A DNA stretch of 64,000 nt. Origin: Membranipora membranacea. Lineage: Eukaryota; Bryozoa; Gymnolaemata; Cheilostomatida; Membraniporidae. The translations under genes and the position numbers were made by a program. The notes under the pieces were generated by a model. The model searched no databases, was not told the DNA's origin, and was given only the letters and a program-made list of their open reading frames with translations. Positions within the stretch are counted from its first letter, which is position 1. Each line of letters opens with the position of its first letter. The stretch lies in assembly GCA_914767715.1 (NCBI GenBank), contig OU612066.1, forward strand, positions 19,876,283-19,940,282. The letters are read 5' to 3'. Shown piece after piece: positions 11,229 through 23,900 of the stretch.

Positions 11229-14002
11229 CTGCAAAAGAAAATATCAATATTGTATAAAAAGCTTTTTACCAGTGGTTGTGGGTGGCCGTTATACGTTTGG
11301 CAGTTATCATATGATTACTGTCGGTGGATTTAGGTTTGACTCAGTTATAAACTCCAAATCTGACAAAAAATCTCCAAGTTCGTGTTTTTCTGCTTGGGCA
11401 GAATTACATTTTGACATGGTAACTCACAGAGATCTGGTTTTTTTTGGAGCATCAGTTCATCACATTATCTAAACGAGCTTTTGAGAGCATGTTTGAAATA
11501 TTTTTTTAACATATTTAAAATTGCGATTTACTTTTTCATTACGGTGTTTATTTCATCCATCAGTACAGTGGCAATGTTGCGCAAGGCAGTGCAAAGAGCC
11601 TATATATTTGTAGTTTCTATGCCATTGTGTACAGTTTCAAACAAATTCTAATTGCCTTTTATCAAAGGAGTGGAGCAATTTATAAATGACAATGGAGATG
11701 CTATACTGAACTTAAACAATAGAATATTTCTGTTGGTTGAAATAAGTTTTCAGTATAGATTGTGGCGACCCATCAGTCACCCATCAAATTCTATCAGAAT
11801 GACTATAGACCTCAAAATAATTAATATTATTAATATTCCGAAACATGGTTTTGATTTGGCTTTTTCAGTGGATACTGTTCAATGATAGCATTTTCAAAAT
11901 ACACCCAAATGTTTGAGCTTAAATATTACTCGAATGTCATCCGTAAAATTTTTATTATTGAGAAACACTAATGTAACTATGCTGGATGCGTATAGGATTA
12001 TGATAACTGTGTGTCTGGAGGGCTCACACTTAATAACACACATGATATTCTATGTGAAATATTCTGCTGCATTTTCAGTGAGCTGGTATCTTTATGGTCG
12101 ACCTTGGTGTATTTATCACCACTTAGGAATTGCAGTCCTGAAATAACCATTGACAGCATTCATGTCACGGTTGAATTTGTACATTTTTTTTTAAATCGTG
12201 CCCTGGGCCTGCATCTATACTGTAACAAGTTATAATGTTGTTACTTTTGAGGATTCGGTTAGCCAAACAGGTGGGCTGCCTCAAGAAACAACAAATCTGA
12301 GATGGCCTCCAAACAAAGTTGAAAGCAATTCTCCACGCGGTGCATTGAAACGATCCAAGTACAATTGAGACCTAAGCTGGATGAAGATATCAGTTAGAGC
12401 AATTACAGACATTGTTTTCACAGAGTAAATTTTCTAATCCCTCAAGAAAATCTTATTTGTAAACAACCAGTTGTATTGCAGTCTCTGTGTTTCATTACAT
12501 GGAAAGAATTTGTTACTGTTGTGCCTTGTTTATCTTTTCCAAAGGATTTAAAGGCAATGTAATATTAGAATATCAAAACCTGAGGATAACCTTTGTGTCT
12601 CAAGACTGATTAAAATTGAACGTTGATTTAAATCAGATATCTTGTCACAAGCCGCATCCCGGAGCATAGGCGGCGAAATTCGTTGCCTTAGTGGCCAGGC
12701 CACAATATCTGCGCCAGGTTGCTCTCTGTTTGCAGGCAGGTCGGAGCACACCTGGGTGCCAACCAAAGCCCAGTAGACGATGGGCCGAAGATACATTTGA
12801 TATGAGGCCCTTTCGATAAATTTAAGGTTCAATGATTGCACAGACCATGGGTACATTGTGGCAGCATCATTCAAGGATTGTAATAGTTAATCCTATTGTA
12901 AAAACTGCCACAATACTGCCTTCCTAGCTATACCCACTGTATCAATTTAGCTAGGATAGTTAGGTGTAATTTAAGCATAAAATATCAAGTCTAATTGTAG
13001 AGTAAGCCTGTACAAAGAGAAATTTTTACGGGAGAGCCTGCATATTCTATTTTTTACTGTAATCGAAAACTTTGAATTCAGTTCATTCTCCAGAACCCTA
13101 TAATTGTGTCAAATAGATGAAAGGAGTTTTTGGCATCAAGCTTCCCATAACTTTCCCCTAGACACAAAGCTTGCAGGTATCTTGACCAAGGAGTAAAAAA
13201 CTCTTTCCTTGACTATTGTTAAAAAATTTACTCTGAATCCCTTTACTCTGTGAAGCAGTCTATCCACATGCCTGAAACTAAAATGTTTTACACAGATAGA
13301 TAGATTGGGTGATAACTCTATACTGCAAATGAGCCACCGAATTTCAACAATAAGAGAAGACAACTTCTTAGCCTAAGATTTGCCCAAATTGAATTTAATG
13401 AACTGCAAATATTCACTGAGGTAAGGTGATTGAGTACGAAAATGGATACTTGGCAGTTCAGAAAAGAAAAGTATTAGGTGGATGCGGGAGCAAGAGTCTT
13501 AAAATATGATTACATTTTGTTCCAGAAATACACCATCGGCTGTTTATAGTCTTTTTTGACGTTACTTTGTAGTGATTAAGATAGAGTAAAATTTGTAGTT
13601 TGAGAAGTTGAGAATTCAAAGTTATTACAGGTTATATGTAGCACTTTGAAAATTAATGCTTAATGCTGGTAATAATATAAAGTGAGGCAAAAATGTCTTT
13701 ACGAGAAAGGACTATCCTCATTTCTATGTTGAAAGATATTCATAAATGACCTATTCTCCATAATGACTGTGAACTGACAGCTTCATTACGCTGCTCAGGT
13801 CATCTTCATGATGCTAGCTAGTTCTCCCATGTGCCTTACATTTGACGCAAGCCTGTGTGACGTAAACAGGGTAATCTCAGAACGACGAAAAACTTCTAAA
13901 ATATTTCGATCTTAATTGATCAAAAGATAAAAAAATGTTAGGCACATTAGAAACTAGAAGAAACTAGGAATCAACTACCAAAGCAATAGTTTCTGTGGAT
14001 CT
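11229..14002. other. Intergenic region, no supported gene
   Basis: Scattered short frames on both strands lack homology cues or paired splice sites. A GC-richer patch at about 12630-12800 carries a minus-strand frame that I cannot assign and may be an old repeat. Nothing else was recognised. Confidence 0.4.
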
Positions 14003-14275
14003 AGGGAGAGGGAGAGGGAGAGGGAGAGGGAGAGGGAGAGGGAGAGGGAGAGGGAGAGGGAGAGGGAGAGGGAGAGGGAGAGGGAGAGGGAGAGAGAGAG
14101 GGAGAGGGAGAGGGAGAGGGAGAGGGAGAGGGAGAGGGAGAGGGAGAGGGAGAGGGAGAGGGAGAGGGAGAGGGAGAGGGAGAGGGAGAGGGAGAGGGAG
14201 AGGGAGAGGGAGAGGGAGAGGGAGAGGGAGAGGGAGAGGGAGAGGGAGAGGGAGAGGGAGAGGGAGAGGGAGAGG
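14003..14275. repeat. GGGAGA hexanucleotide array, about 45 units
   Basis: About 270 bp of GGGAGA on the plus strand, with one interruption (AGAGAGAG) near 14091-14098. It starts about 660 bp downstream of the lipoxygenase stop codon. The strand has G3 runs every six bases, the canonical pattern for a G-quadruplex, and is a purine mirror repeat able to form triplex DNA. The Arg-Gly and Pro-Leu/Pro-Ser frames across it are artefacts. Confidence 0.95.
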
Positions 14276-14934
14276 CGGATGTGGACAGGGAGAGGTCAAG
14301 CTGTACAAGCGGGGGAAACAATTCTCAAAAAGTCACATCGCTCCAATCCCAGTTTTCACGTAGCAGCTGATGCCACCGGAGCTAAGTTTTTTATCGATGG
14401 AATAGCTTTTTGATTAGTTTTCTTCTGTCAATTTGATAGTAAACAGTAGTAATTTCATTAAAATATAGGGATTCAGTGAAGGCAGAACACCGTTATATTT
14501 CTCAGGGAAGAAACATGATTTTCATTACATCGTCACAACCTGGTTTTACACCGGGGTTACCACCACTTTGAAAAACTTCTCGTTAACTTGATGAAAACTT
14601 CAGATTTCTGGATAATAACAATACTTTGAAAAATACAAGCTAAATAAAACGTGAAAAAAGTGTGTTAACCTACCAAGAATATATGTTCAGATTTACTCAT
14701 AGACAAGTCATCTCAGTAACACGTGTTATACTGGTCGCTCGTGACCACCTGCCCACTGGGAAGGCACCTACATATCATCGCCCACATAAACTGGTACATT
14801 TGAGACATTATTGATAATATTTATACTTTTTTATAATTAATTGTCATACCGATACCACAACCCTACTACCTAGCCTTGTCATGCATCTACCCCAAACCAA
14901 AAAAGTAGCTACATGAGAGTTTACAAGAGCAGTT

Positions 14935-17900
14935 TTAAATACTGATCGCGTTTGGTATCTCCTTTGGGTGTAGGTATGGATATTTTCTAACTCTTTGAGC
15001 ATTCCTATTATCTATGGTGGTTCCCACCTCTTTCAGATCAACTTTAAACCTGTATAATTAATAAAGATAAATTGAAGTTTTTTTTTAATCAGTAGCCTTC
15101 AATGCTAAAACAAAGATGTTAAAATGTGTTAGCTTGACCAAAAATAAGAGAATACTTTGTGAGGATACTCTGTGACATTTTGTCATCAACGACTCCATCA
15201 AGAAATTTTATAGTGAAATGCCACAAAATCTCACTTGCAGCTTTTCATCTGACCTCGGAATCTTCATTAATCAACTGAATTCTGTGATGATTACTGTGGA
15301 AGATTCACAACAATTACTGGTGAAGAAAGTATAGCAAATATCGCTGACTATAGTCATATTTTGCGCAATTGTTAAGAAAATAATTGAAGATATGTTATCA
15401 TGCCAAAAACTAGAGCTTCAAGATTTTTGTGCCTTTTAGTATTTTTTTCCTTTTAATAACTGAGAGATATGGTTCACACCTAAATTGTAACAATTCTATT
15501 TCAAATATTTGTTATACTTACTGTTCCAGAGCCTTCAGTATGATTGGATCATACGCATACTGCATCTCAAAGCTCCCGAGTTTGTTTGTAGCACGCTCAC
15601 TGAGTAGTTTAGTAACAATCATGACATCGAGAGTCTCTTTTCTCGAAGCAAGGCAGTCAAGGATATATTTCTCTGTCAAAGGCTCCTGAAGAACAAAATC
15701 ACGATGTGAGTCAATCATTACTATGTTGGATAATAAGTTGAGAAGAGATTTAAAACATTTGCGAGAGTATTTTCAACATTTGACATGCAGTGCATGGACC
15801 ACAGACTCTTAATCACCAAGCTTCGCTTCTAAAACCTGTTTTGTATTCTCAGCTATGAGAGGACGTCAAATAATCTAAATTGTTAGAGATATGAATATCT
15901 TATCCTGTATTATAAATTTCCAAGAGTTTTTTGTCTGGACTGGGATAATTGTGGATGCGGAACAACAATATTACAGCAATTTTTAGTCTGAGTACCAGTG
16001 TGATTTTTACTAGAGTTTGGAGTTGCTCTAACATTGTTCTGCCTACATGAACTTAAATCGTTCGAGCTTCTTTGCATTCAGATTTTACACTCGCTCTCAA
16101 ACACATTCGAGAATACTCACCTTATTTCTTGGTCTCTTTCCGTGCAGTTTAGCAGGATAGTTGGGAGGATATGCGTATTCATCATACTGACAGAAATTTG
16201 CAGCAGCATGACCGACACTGGCGGTGAACATGAAAGAGGTCAGCAGCTCTGATAACTCATCATTGGTGGATCCGGACGAAGGGATACCCTAAAAATACAA
16301 ATTTTATGTACCAGGATCAGAAAAATAAGAAAAACTGATTTAGACAAAGACTAGTCAGGTTGGATAGGATGATGTATGCCTAATGCAGATATCATAAAAT
16401 ACTGGGTATTTTATAAGATAAACAATACAATATGTTATATTGTATACATGTTAATAAGTGAAGTGAAAGGTAAACCATCAGAAATTGAAGTACAATATTC
16501 AATTATTCCATTAGAATGAGACTTGGTCTCGACAAAATCTAAGACCTCTGCCTACTGCCCCGTCTTCTTCACATGATTGTGTGGAAACAGGCAGCGATGA
16601 TCTGATGGAGGATTTGTGCTGGTAGCCAACAACAATACTTGTTTTTTAGGAAGATCTGACAAAAAACATAATTTTTCATATAATTTGGTATGATAGGATT
16701 TCCCTTCGTATACTGGTAGCCAACAAAGGCGCTCAAAGGTTAGAAAAATTGAGTGAGCAAGATATTGCTTCACCTTTTTCTCGAAAAGAACAGTTACCTG
16801 CCTTAGGCTTTTGCCATGCCTATGTCATGAATAGCAGGAATAGCACATTACAGCAAACCTCAGCAAATCAGTGGACAAAAAAGCAATACACATGTGTTGG
16901 GTGCACTAGTTTAAGCGCTCAAACTGTACCGGGATAGCTGGTGGTAGCATTACATTTTCTAATATCCTGCTATCCCAGATATATATGTTTCCTGTTTGCA
17001 CTCTCTTCTGACTGACTCATGAAAAGAAATGCTGACAGTAGCTGGAAAGATAGCCCAACTCTACAAGTGTCCCAGAAATGGGCCATGTAAAGGCCAATAA
17101 TCCCTCAATTTGTACACTGTCTTAAATTATCACTGTTTTTTCAACAGGACCAATTGTTTATCAAGTTACCCACCTTGATCCCAGACTGTGATACTTCTCT
17201 AACCCACATTTGTACCTCATGATCAGCTGAGAGCTTTTCTTTGGTGTCTGAAGGTAAATAAAAAAGCATCTGAGCTTATGGTGATATTGTGTGTGGTTGT
17301 TTGAACAGGTGAGAAAGTGTATGTGATACATATTTTATTGATCACTGTGCCTCATGTTTAGTCATTAGCTGATACAAAATGTACAACAAAATTAATGCAA
17401 TTATGTAATTCGCGATAGAACATTATCAGATGTGCATTGGTTACTGCCACCTTCCCTCCTTGCTGTCAATATTAAGGTGTTACTAGACAGGCAAGGCAGT
17501 GTGGGCCTTTGCATATACAGCAGAATGCAACATACTAACCATAGTATGCATTCATGACATTTGAGACATATTTATAGATAGCATGCCACAAAAGTGTAGA
17601 ATCATCTCTGTAATGATAGTTTGGTAAAGCTTGCTCGTCATCGACTCCCCTGAATTCAAAGTCCTTCAAAATGTTGCCAGACTTGCTCCAGTCCCACTCC
17701 TTCCAGTTGGCTTTGATAATATTAAACATGCCAGAGCGCCCAATGGTCATACAATCATCCACCCAACCGCCTTCAGATACCAGTTTGGCTACAGCCAACC
17801 TAAAACATTTCAGAAAAATGTTAACTAAGCAAACAAAATATAAATGCTGAAAAGTTATTTTTTTCTGCAGGTCTTTACAGATATGCTTCAAATCATCAAA

Positions 17901-20900
17901 TTATTCAAAACCTAACAATTTAAACAAGATGATTGTCACTCAAAAGAATGAATGTGAGCAATGTGATCAATGTGGTCAATGTGATCAATGTGATCAATGT
18001 GATCAATGTGATCATATGTGACCTTAGTAACCGATACTGTATAAACACTAGAACTTAATCATGATGGTATGCTTCACTCACGAGTTAATGGCGATGAGAT
18101 AAAGGAAATGAGGAGCAAGGAGCTTGAAGACTGGGTGAGATGGAGATAGCTGCCTATGTGTGCACACTGCTATTGTCTCCATCACCAAATGGGTAAAACC
18201 TGTAAAAAAATGGAAAAATTATAAAACATTCCCAGAATGCTCTTCTAACATTTGGAGTTGTCTTCTTAATTGACAGTGAGAGACAACTCCCTTTATATAA
18301 ATCAACAATGTTAATGGTAAAAATTTGCACAAGAATACTTTAAGTGAAATATCGATTGATGCTTTCCTCCAAGCATTAATTTCTAAGCTTAAGACCAGAG
18401 CCACTCAATATATACATATATACAAGTCCAAAGATATTACACAAAAATTTCTCTGTATCCATATATTATACCTTAGCGGAGAATAAGCCATTTTACCAAG
18501 GCTTGAAAGAGTGGAATATCCAATATTTATGTTTTTACTCTTTACCCTCACTCGCTAGTGAAAATTGGTGCTAGCTAACAACAAGTCATCCCAAACTAGT
18601 TAAACATACAATCTAGTCAGCATTTACTCCACAAGGGTACATTATTCTCTTCGTACTTACCCAGATGGGTGACTGCCTGATGGTGAGAGCAGTCTGACAG
18701 GTTGAACCACATTTTTGCAGCCACCCAAGTATACTCAGGATCTGAGGGTAAAAATACCTGTAACAGAACTAAAAGCTATATATATGTAATATGTTCCTCA
18801 TGTAGGATTAACATTTTTATTGGATTTTAGTTAAAACTTCCTAAATATTAAGTCTGGACTTTGCAAATTTCCAAGTTTTAAATATGTAAACTCCAACAAT
18901 CAATTTCACAAATCTAGGTCGAAAAGCTGCAGTTTAAATCTGGGAAAATTTTCATCATGAAGACCAAGTCACATGACCCATTAAGAAGATCTTTCATATC
19001 AAATAATGGACAAAAGTACACCCAAATATAAAATATACCCGCTAGATAAGTTAATCTTAGGCATAATTATAGTTTCCACTATATTGTTTGACTAGTTTCG
19101 GTGAAGAGTTGAATAAGCTGCAAAAACTGAGTATTATCTTTAAAGATAGCTTCCAATTACATTAGAAAAGAGTGCTTTTTTAATGTTAGATTTGTTTCTT
19201 TTATTATGAAACGAGAATATTGAATTCAACAGCGATGTGGCAGTGAACTTCAATTTGCGAAATTTATATCACTTTGAAGACAAAGTTCTTTGTATTTTAA
19301 AGCCTAAAAAATCAGAGAATTGGACTGTCACCGAGCTGGACTATACGCTATTTGACCGGAGATGAAGCTTAACTGGAAGAATAACTCACAGGGTTATCAT
19401 CAGCAGGTTTTGGCATCAGTTGGATAGCGATAGGTACAAGTTCGCCTCTGTCATTAGAATAGAACAATGCTATCGGTCCGCAGAGCTCATACTGAAACAT
19501 TAGCAATTATCATCACGTCATTTTCATTAGGTAGCAGCTGAATATGATGAATATAGAAGCAACATGAAATGTATCCCATAATTCAGTGCTCTTGAACTCA
19601 CCGAGATACTAGTTCTTTATTTCCCTATGAACCCTAGGATAATGTTGCATGCTGAGAACTCTACTGACATATATATGTTACTAAAATTCCATTGATAAAA
19701 CATTTACGACCCAGTTTCAAGAGATAACACTATGCATCGATTATTGTGTGACTGTGTTCCTATTTCTTGTTATTCATGCTATTGAGATAACACTACAGAA
19801 CATCAGGGTGGTTATCATAGCAACATCACTGCCCAAGTTCGGACCAGTATTAGTAACATAGACCCACAGACATCAGGTTGCATAATTCAACTAGCTGCAG
19901 AATGGTGAAAGTGATCACTCAAGGCATGTCAAGATGGGGCTTGATGGGGGCTTTGTCTATTACCAGTTGATCTTTAAGGGGGTTCCATCGTATTCGCAGA
20001 TTAAATACACCTACATGATGTGATGGTTATAGTTTGGTATGCAGCATGTCTAGCCAAGCGGCTGGGACCAAGTATATTATATAACCTGTGAATGGAGGTT
20101 TGACGGCACAAATATCAGTTTTATTACATTCATTATTAGGTCTATCAAAGCAACATATGTAAGCAAGCTTTCTACACGTATTGATATACATTTTAAAACG
20201 TGGTGTGACTATCAGAAATTAAGTATGATAGTAACACATATTTTTAGAATCATACTTTGCAGATGCCTAATCTCTGAATATCACGCTGCATGATTGAGCT
20301 TTTTAGCTTTATCTTGCGGTGGCCTGATGGGAAGACACAACAGTGATAATCTGGTCAGAATTAGCAAGTTGGATACTATTTTACATCATGTATGCCCGTT
20401 GTTGATGTATTATGCCGCAGTGCAGTTAAGCAATTTTTGGTCATTATTGCCTACAGTTTCTACTCACTTCTTTTCCCTTATGAAACCTTGGCTGAGTCGA
20501 TTGACATGTGAATGTCTACAAAAACATGTCTGACAATAAACACACCTTTCCTGGATGAGTAATCTTGATATCACACATATAGGTCAGATCCACATAATAG
20601 AGTTTCTTCTTCTCCAGTGCTTCCTCCAAGCTCTTACCCTCAAGGAATGGTTTAATCATCTCCTCCGTCACGGCTAGTCTGTAGTTACACAAGAGCAGAT
20701 AATAATCGGGCCGTGTGGACACATGAAGTTCTTCTGAGATTGGAGTGAGACGACAAATAGTTAAAAGTTAATCGTAATAGCTAGCATTGATCAATCAAAT
20801 GGACGCTACACGCTGATGCCAACAGATACACATTCTTGGAACATAAACACAACAAATACCCCCATATAAGTGCTTCAAGCTTTCTCTGGTTCATAGAAGT

Positions 20901-23900
20901 AGCATATTAATGTAAATAACATTCCCATCCCTTCACACCACCAGCAAACCAGGCGAACTTGATCCTTTGACCCTTTGACATTTGACAACATTTGACATGG
21001 ATTAAAAAGAGAAGAGACAACTCATAGCTTACTTGTCAGGTATCTGTTGACAGCGTTTGAGTAGTGTAGGGTTACAGCCTGAGAGCCGCTGGTTACCAAA
21101 CTCCTCATCACTCTTCCAGTTCTGCTGACCCTGAATGAGAGAAGATAGCATTACAGTATCTTACCAAGGGGAGTATAATATCAGCTACAGTTAAGTTTAG
21201 CTACTTTGGGGATGACTTAATGTTGGCTACTATCAATCTACACTAGCTTAGGTGGGGCTTTGTATAAATCAATTAGTTTGAATAAATATGAGTAGCCAAA
21301 ATAGCATGTTTTCCAGTTTGTGCAAAATGGCTAGCTTTACCCGCTGTGAGCCCCAAAATACCCTAAGGTTAATTGTATACACAAATTTACTCTACTAAAT
21401 GAAAATATTATATATAAAACAATGTATCTATACCAAATTCTGATAAAGTTTGAAAACAGACTATATCTTGTTGTAAAGGCCTTATAGGTAGAGCTTTGTC
21501 TCGGAAGTACGATTTTTTTTCAACACTAATTAATCTTCTCTGTTCAAATAAGAAAGACGGTCGGAGCAACCTGAAACCCACAGTGACACTTGGACAGTCT
21601 GTGACATGGACATGCTAACCAATATATTTTAACTGATAAAACTGAAAGCCATATCATAAGGTAATGTTCTTCATCTTGATCACCACTATGGTCTAGTGGT
21701 TTGCTCGTCAGATCTATAGTCACATAACCTTGGGTTCGTTTACAGTTCAGTATCAACAGGTTTACATGAGATCACCTCAAACTTCCGCCAATAACACCGT
21801 TATAGACTTACATAGGGAATGGGTAGGAGTTTCTTGTTGTACATGCCGTTGAAGTCGTCAAGCGTTTCAAAGTTACTAGTTGTCAGTTTTACCCATGTGG
21901 CCTGGGCAAACAGCTTGAGCTTCATTGCGCCGAGGTCATGCTACACAGAGTGAAGAAAAAACACCGATTAGACAATACAATTTAACGCGTCCAGTTAAAT
22001 GAGTAAAACGATGTTAAGCATTTCTATACTGCAGAGAGCACACTGGCAAAATAATATCTACCTATCCATCAACAAATTAAATAGTTATAGTTGTTTAGGC
22101 CAATTTATTCAGCATGCTTGGGAAGGCAGTACCCCCTGCCCCCATCAAAATACGGCTGTCACAGCATATACACTTTGTCTTTGGCAGAATCGTACTTTAT
22201 TTAGTAAAACTGCAAATAAAATTCATGGTGTAAGGAACAGGTAATATAAGCAGTCGTGTTCGGTAATCATTACATCAAAAAGAAATTGCAGCAAGAGATA
22301 TACATTAAATTAAAGTTAGTGTCAATTAATAAAAAGAAAATGGATATGACAACAAAACATACCTCTTTGGCCTATTAGGTAAGGCATATGCTGCGTAAAG
22401 TTATAGTTTGGAATAAACTGTTTATTTTAATCTGAAAACAGTATCCTGTTCATAGCAGTAAACCTGATGACTATTGGTTTGAGCTGCTATCACCATGGGT
22501 GTCTGTGAGACACTGATTTACAGTTAAAATCCTGTCAATTCACAACAAAAGAATGTCCACACAGTGCACTAATTGGAGCCTGAATTGGCCAGATAACAAA
22601 GGCAACACATAGCATGGTGAGCAAGCGTAGCCCACGCTCCCAGACTATCAGTGAGGGCGTGCACGAAGCTCACCGCAGCTACACTCCCCCCGAATCACCC
22701 AGTGATTCCTCACCAATGGAAACCAGAATTGCCACACTACGTCAGAACCGGAATCAGGAACACCTGAGGCCTCAAAGCATACTGATCCCGATGAGCAGCC
22801 CAGGGATTAAAGGGAAGCAACTCCAATCAGCAAACTGACAGAACTCCTTCCGTTGGAAACAAACAGGTTTACACAATGTTGAACACATCACCATGAGACT
22901 ATGCATAATGCTTGATCCTTTTTGACAGAGAATTATGTTACAGTTATTTATTTTTTTTTTGTAAAGAGAAAAAGTTTAACAGATTTGCGTCTTTTATTTA
23001 TTTTATTGACAAAGTACATATAAATGAGTAGAAAAAGATAGGAAACACAGAGGCTTATGAGACGAAGGTTTAGCAAGCACTTCTACTGGTTTCGACCAAC
23101 AACACAAGCTTGGTTATGGGTCGTACAAGAATAGATGTTTTGTCAGACAATTTATCATAAATCCGTACACTAGCATGTCTGACTAGTCCATCCTTACTTT
23201 GACTAACCTCTGTGACCAAACCTAGAGACCAATTTATTCTAGAGCATTGGTCGGCTAATATGACTACATCATTGATTGCGAGATTCCTGTTTATCTTACT
23301 CCACTTTTGTCGGCATTGGAGGGTTGTTAGATATTCTTTAGACCAACGCTTCCAGAAAATGTCAGCAAGCGCTTGCACCCTAACCCAACGCTTTCTAGCA
23401 TACACATCGTCATCAGTAAATGATCCAGGGATAGGTAACAGAATATTTGATTTCATGTGTAGTATATCATTGGGAGACAAAGGTCTCGCATCACTGTCGA
23501 CTGTAGTTAGTGGTCTGCTATTGACTATTGCCATACACTCATAAAACAAGGTACGCAATGAAGTGCTATCTAATCTCTCATTGATCTGGCCTGACAGACC
23601 TGATAGAACATTTCTTACAGAGCGTATCATGCGTTCCCAAGTACCCCCAAAATGACTGCTTTCTGGTGGGTTAAACCTGAACTCACAGCTATTCTTTAGA
23701 AGAAACTCCTTTACTTTGGGGCAACCGATCATGTTGGTATGAGATTTACGTAGCTCGTTAGATGCACCCACAAAATTTGTTCCATTGTCACAACGTAGAA
23801 GTCTTACATTTCCCCGTAGAGCAGTAAAGCATCTCAGACTATTTATGAACGCATCAGATGTGAGATCGTCTAGCATTTCAATATGTATAGCCCTACTTGA

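Larger units (their letters stand above)
14935..21940 (-). other. Lipoxygenase catalytic domain (residues about 175-667)
   Basis: Eleven exons encode the helical domain. [12 protein letters not shown] holds the conserved H362 plus ligands H367 and H372. INSLA (N407-A410) gives alanine at the stereocontrol (Coffa) position. [12 protein letters not shown] is a family signature. SVGHAAANF gives H546 and N550, and PNAISI ends in the iron-binding carboxylate I667. No catalytic residue is missing. The final exon (14935-15049) was located only through its C-terminal motif and has an acceptor that restores phase. Confidence 0.92.

Noticed and set aside
12005-12137. Minus-strand frame LQFLSGDKYTKVDHKDTSSL as an extra upstream exon of the unrecognised gene
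   Set aside because: Its possible donor leaves a phase that does not fit the exon at 11163-11228.
12548-12874. 108-codon minus-strand frame with a GC-richer patch
   Set aside because: No family, no paired splice sites joining it to neighbours; possibly an old repeat.
13964-14363. Long frames encoding Arg-Gly, Pro-Leu and Pro-Ser repeats on both strands
   Set aside because: All are translations of the GGGAGA array; no start context, splice signals or flanking homology.
17940-18020. Spaced short repeats as a CRISPR-like array
   Set aside because: Simple contiguous 9-bp tandem repeat with no spacers, in a eukaryotic intron.
20679-20737. Extending lipoxygenase exon 6 upstream to an AG before [11 protein letters not shown]
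   Set aside because: Wrong phase for exon 5. The internal acceptor at ACTACAG gives IPDK|LAVTEE, the family pattern.
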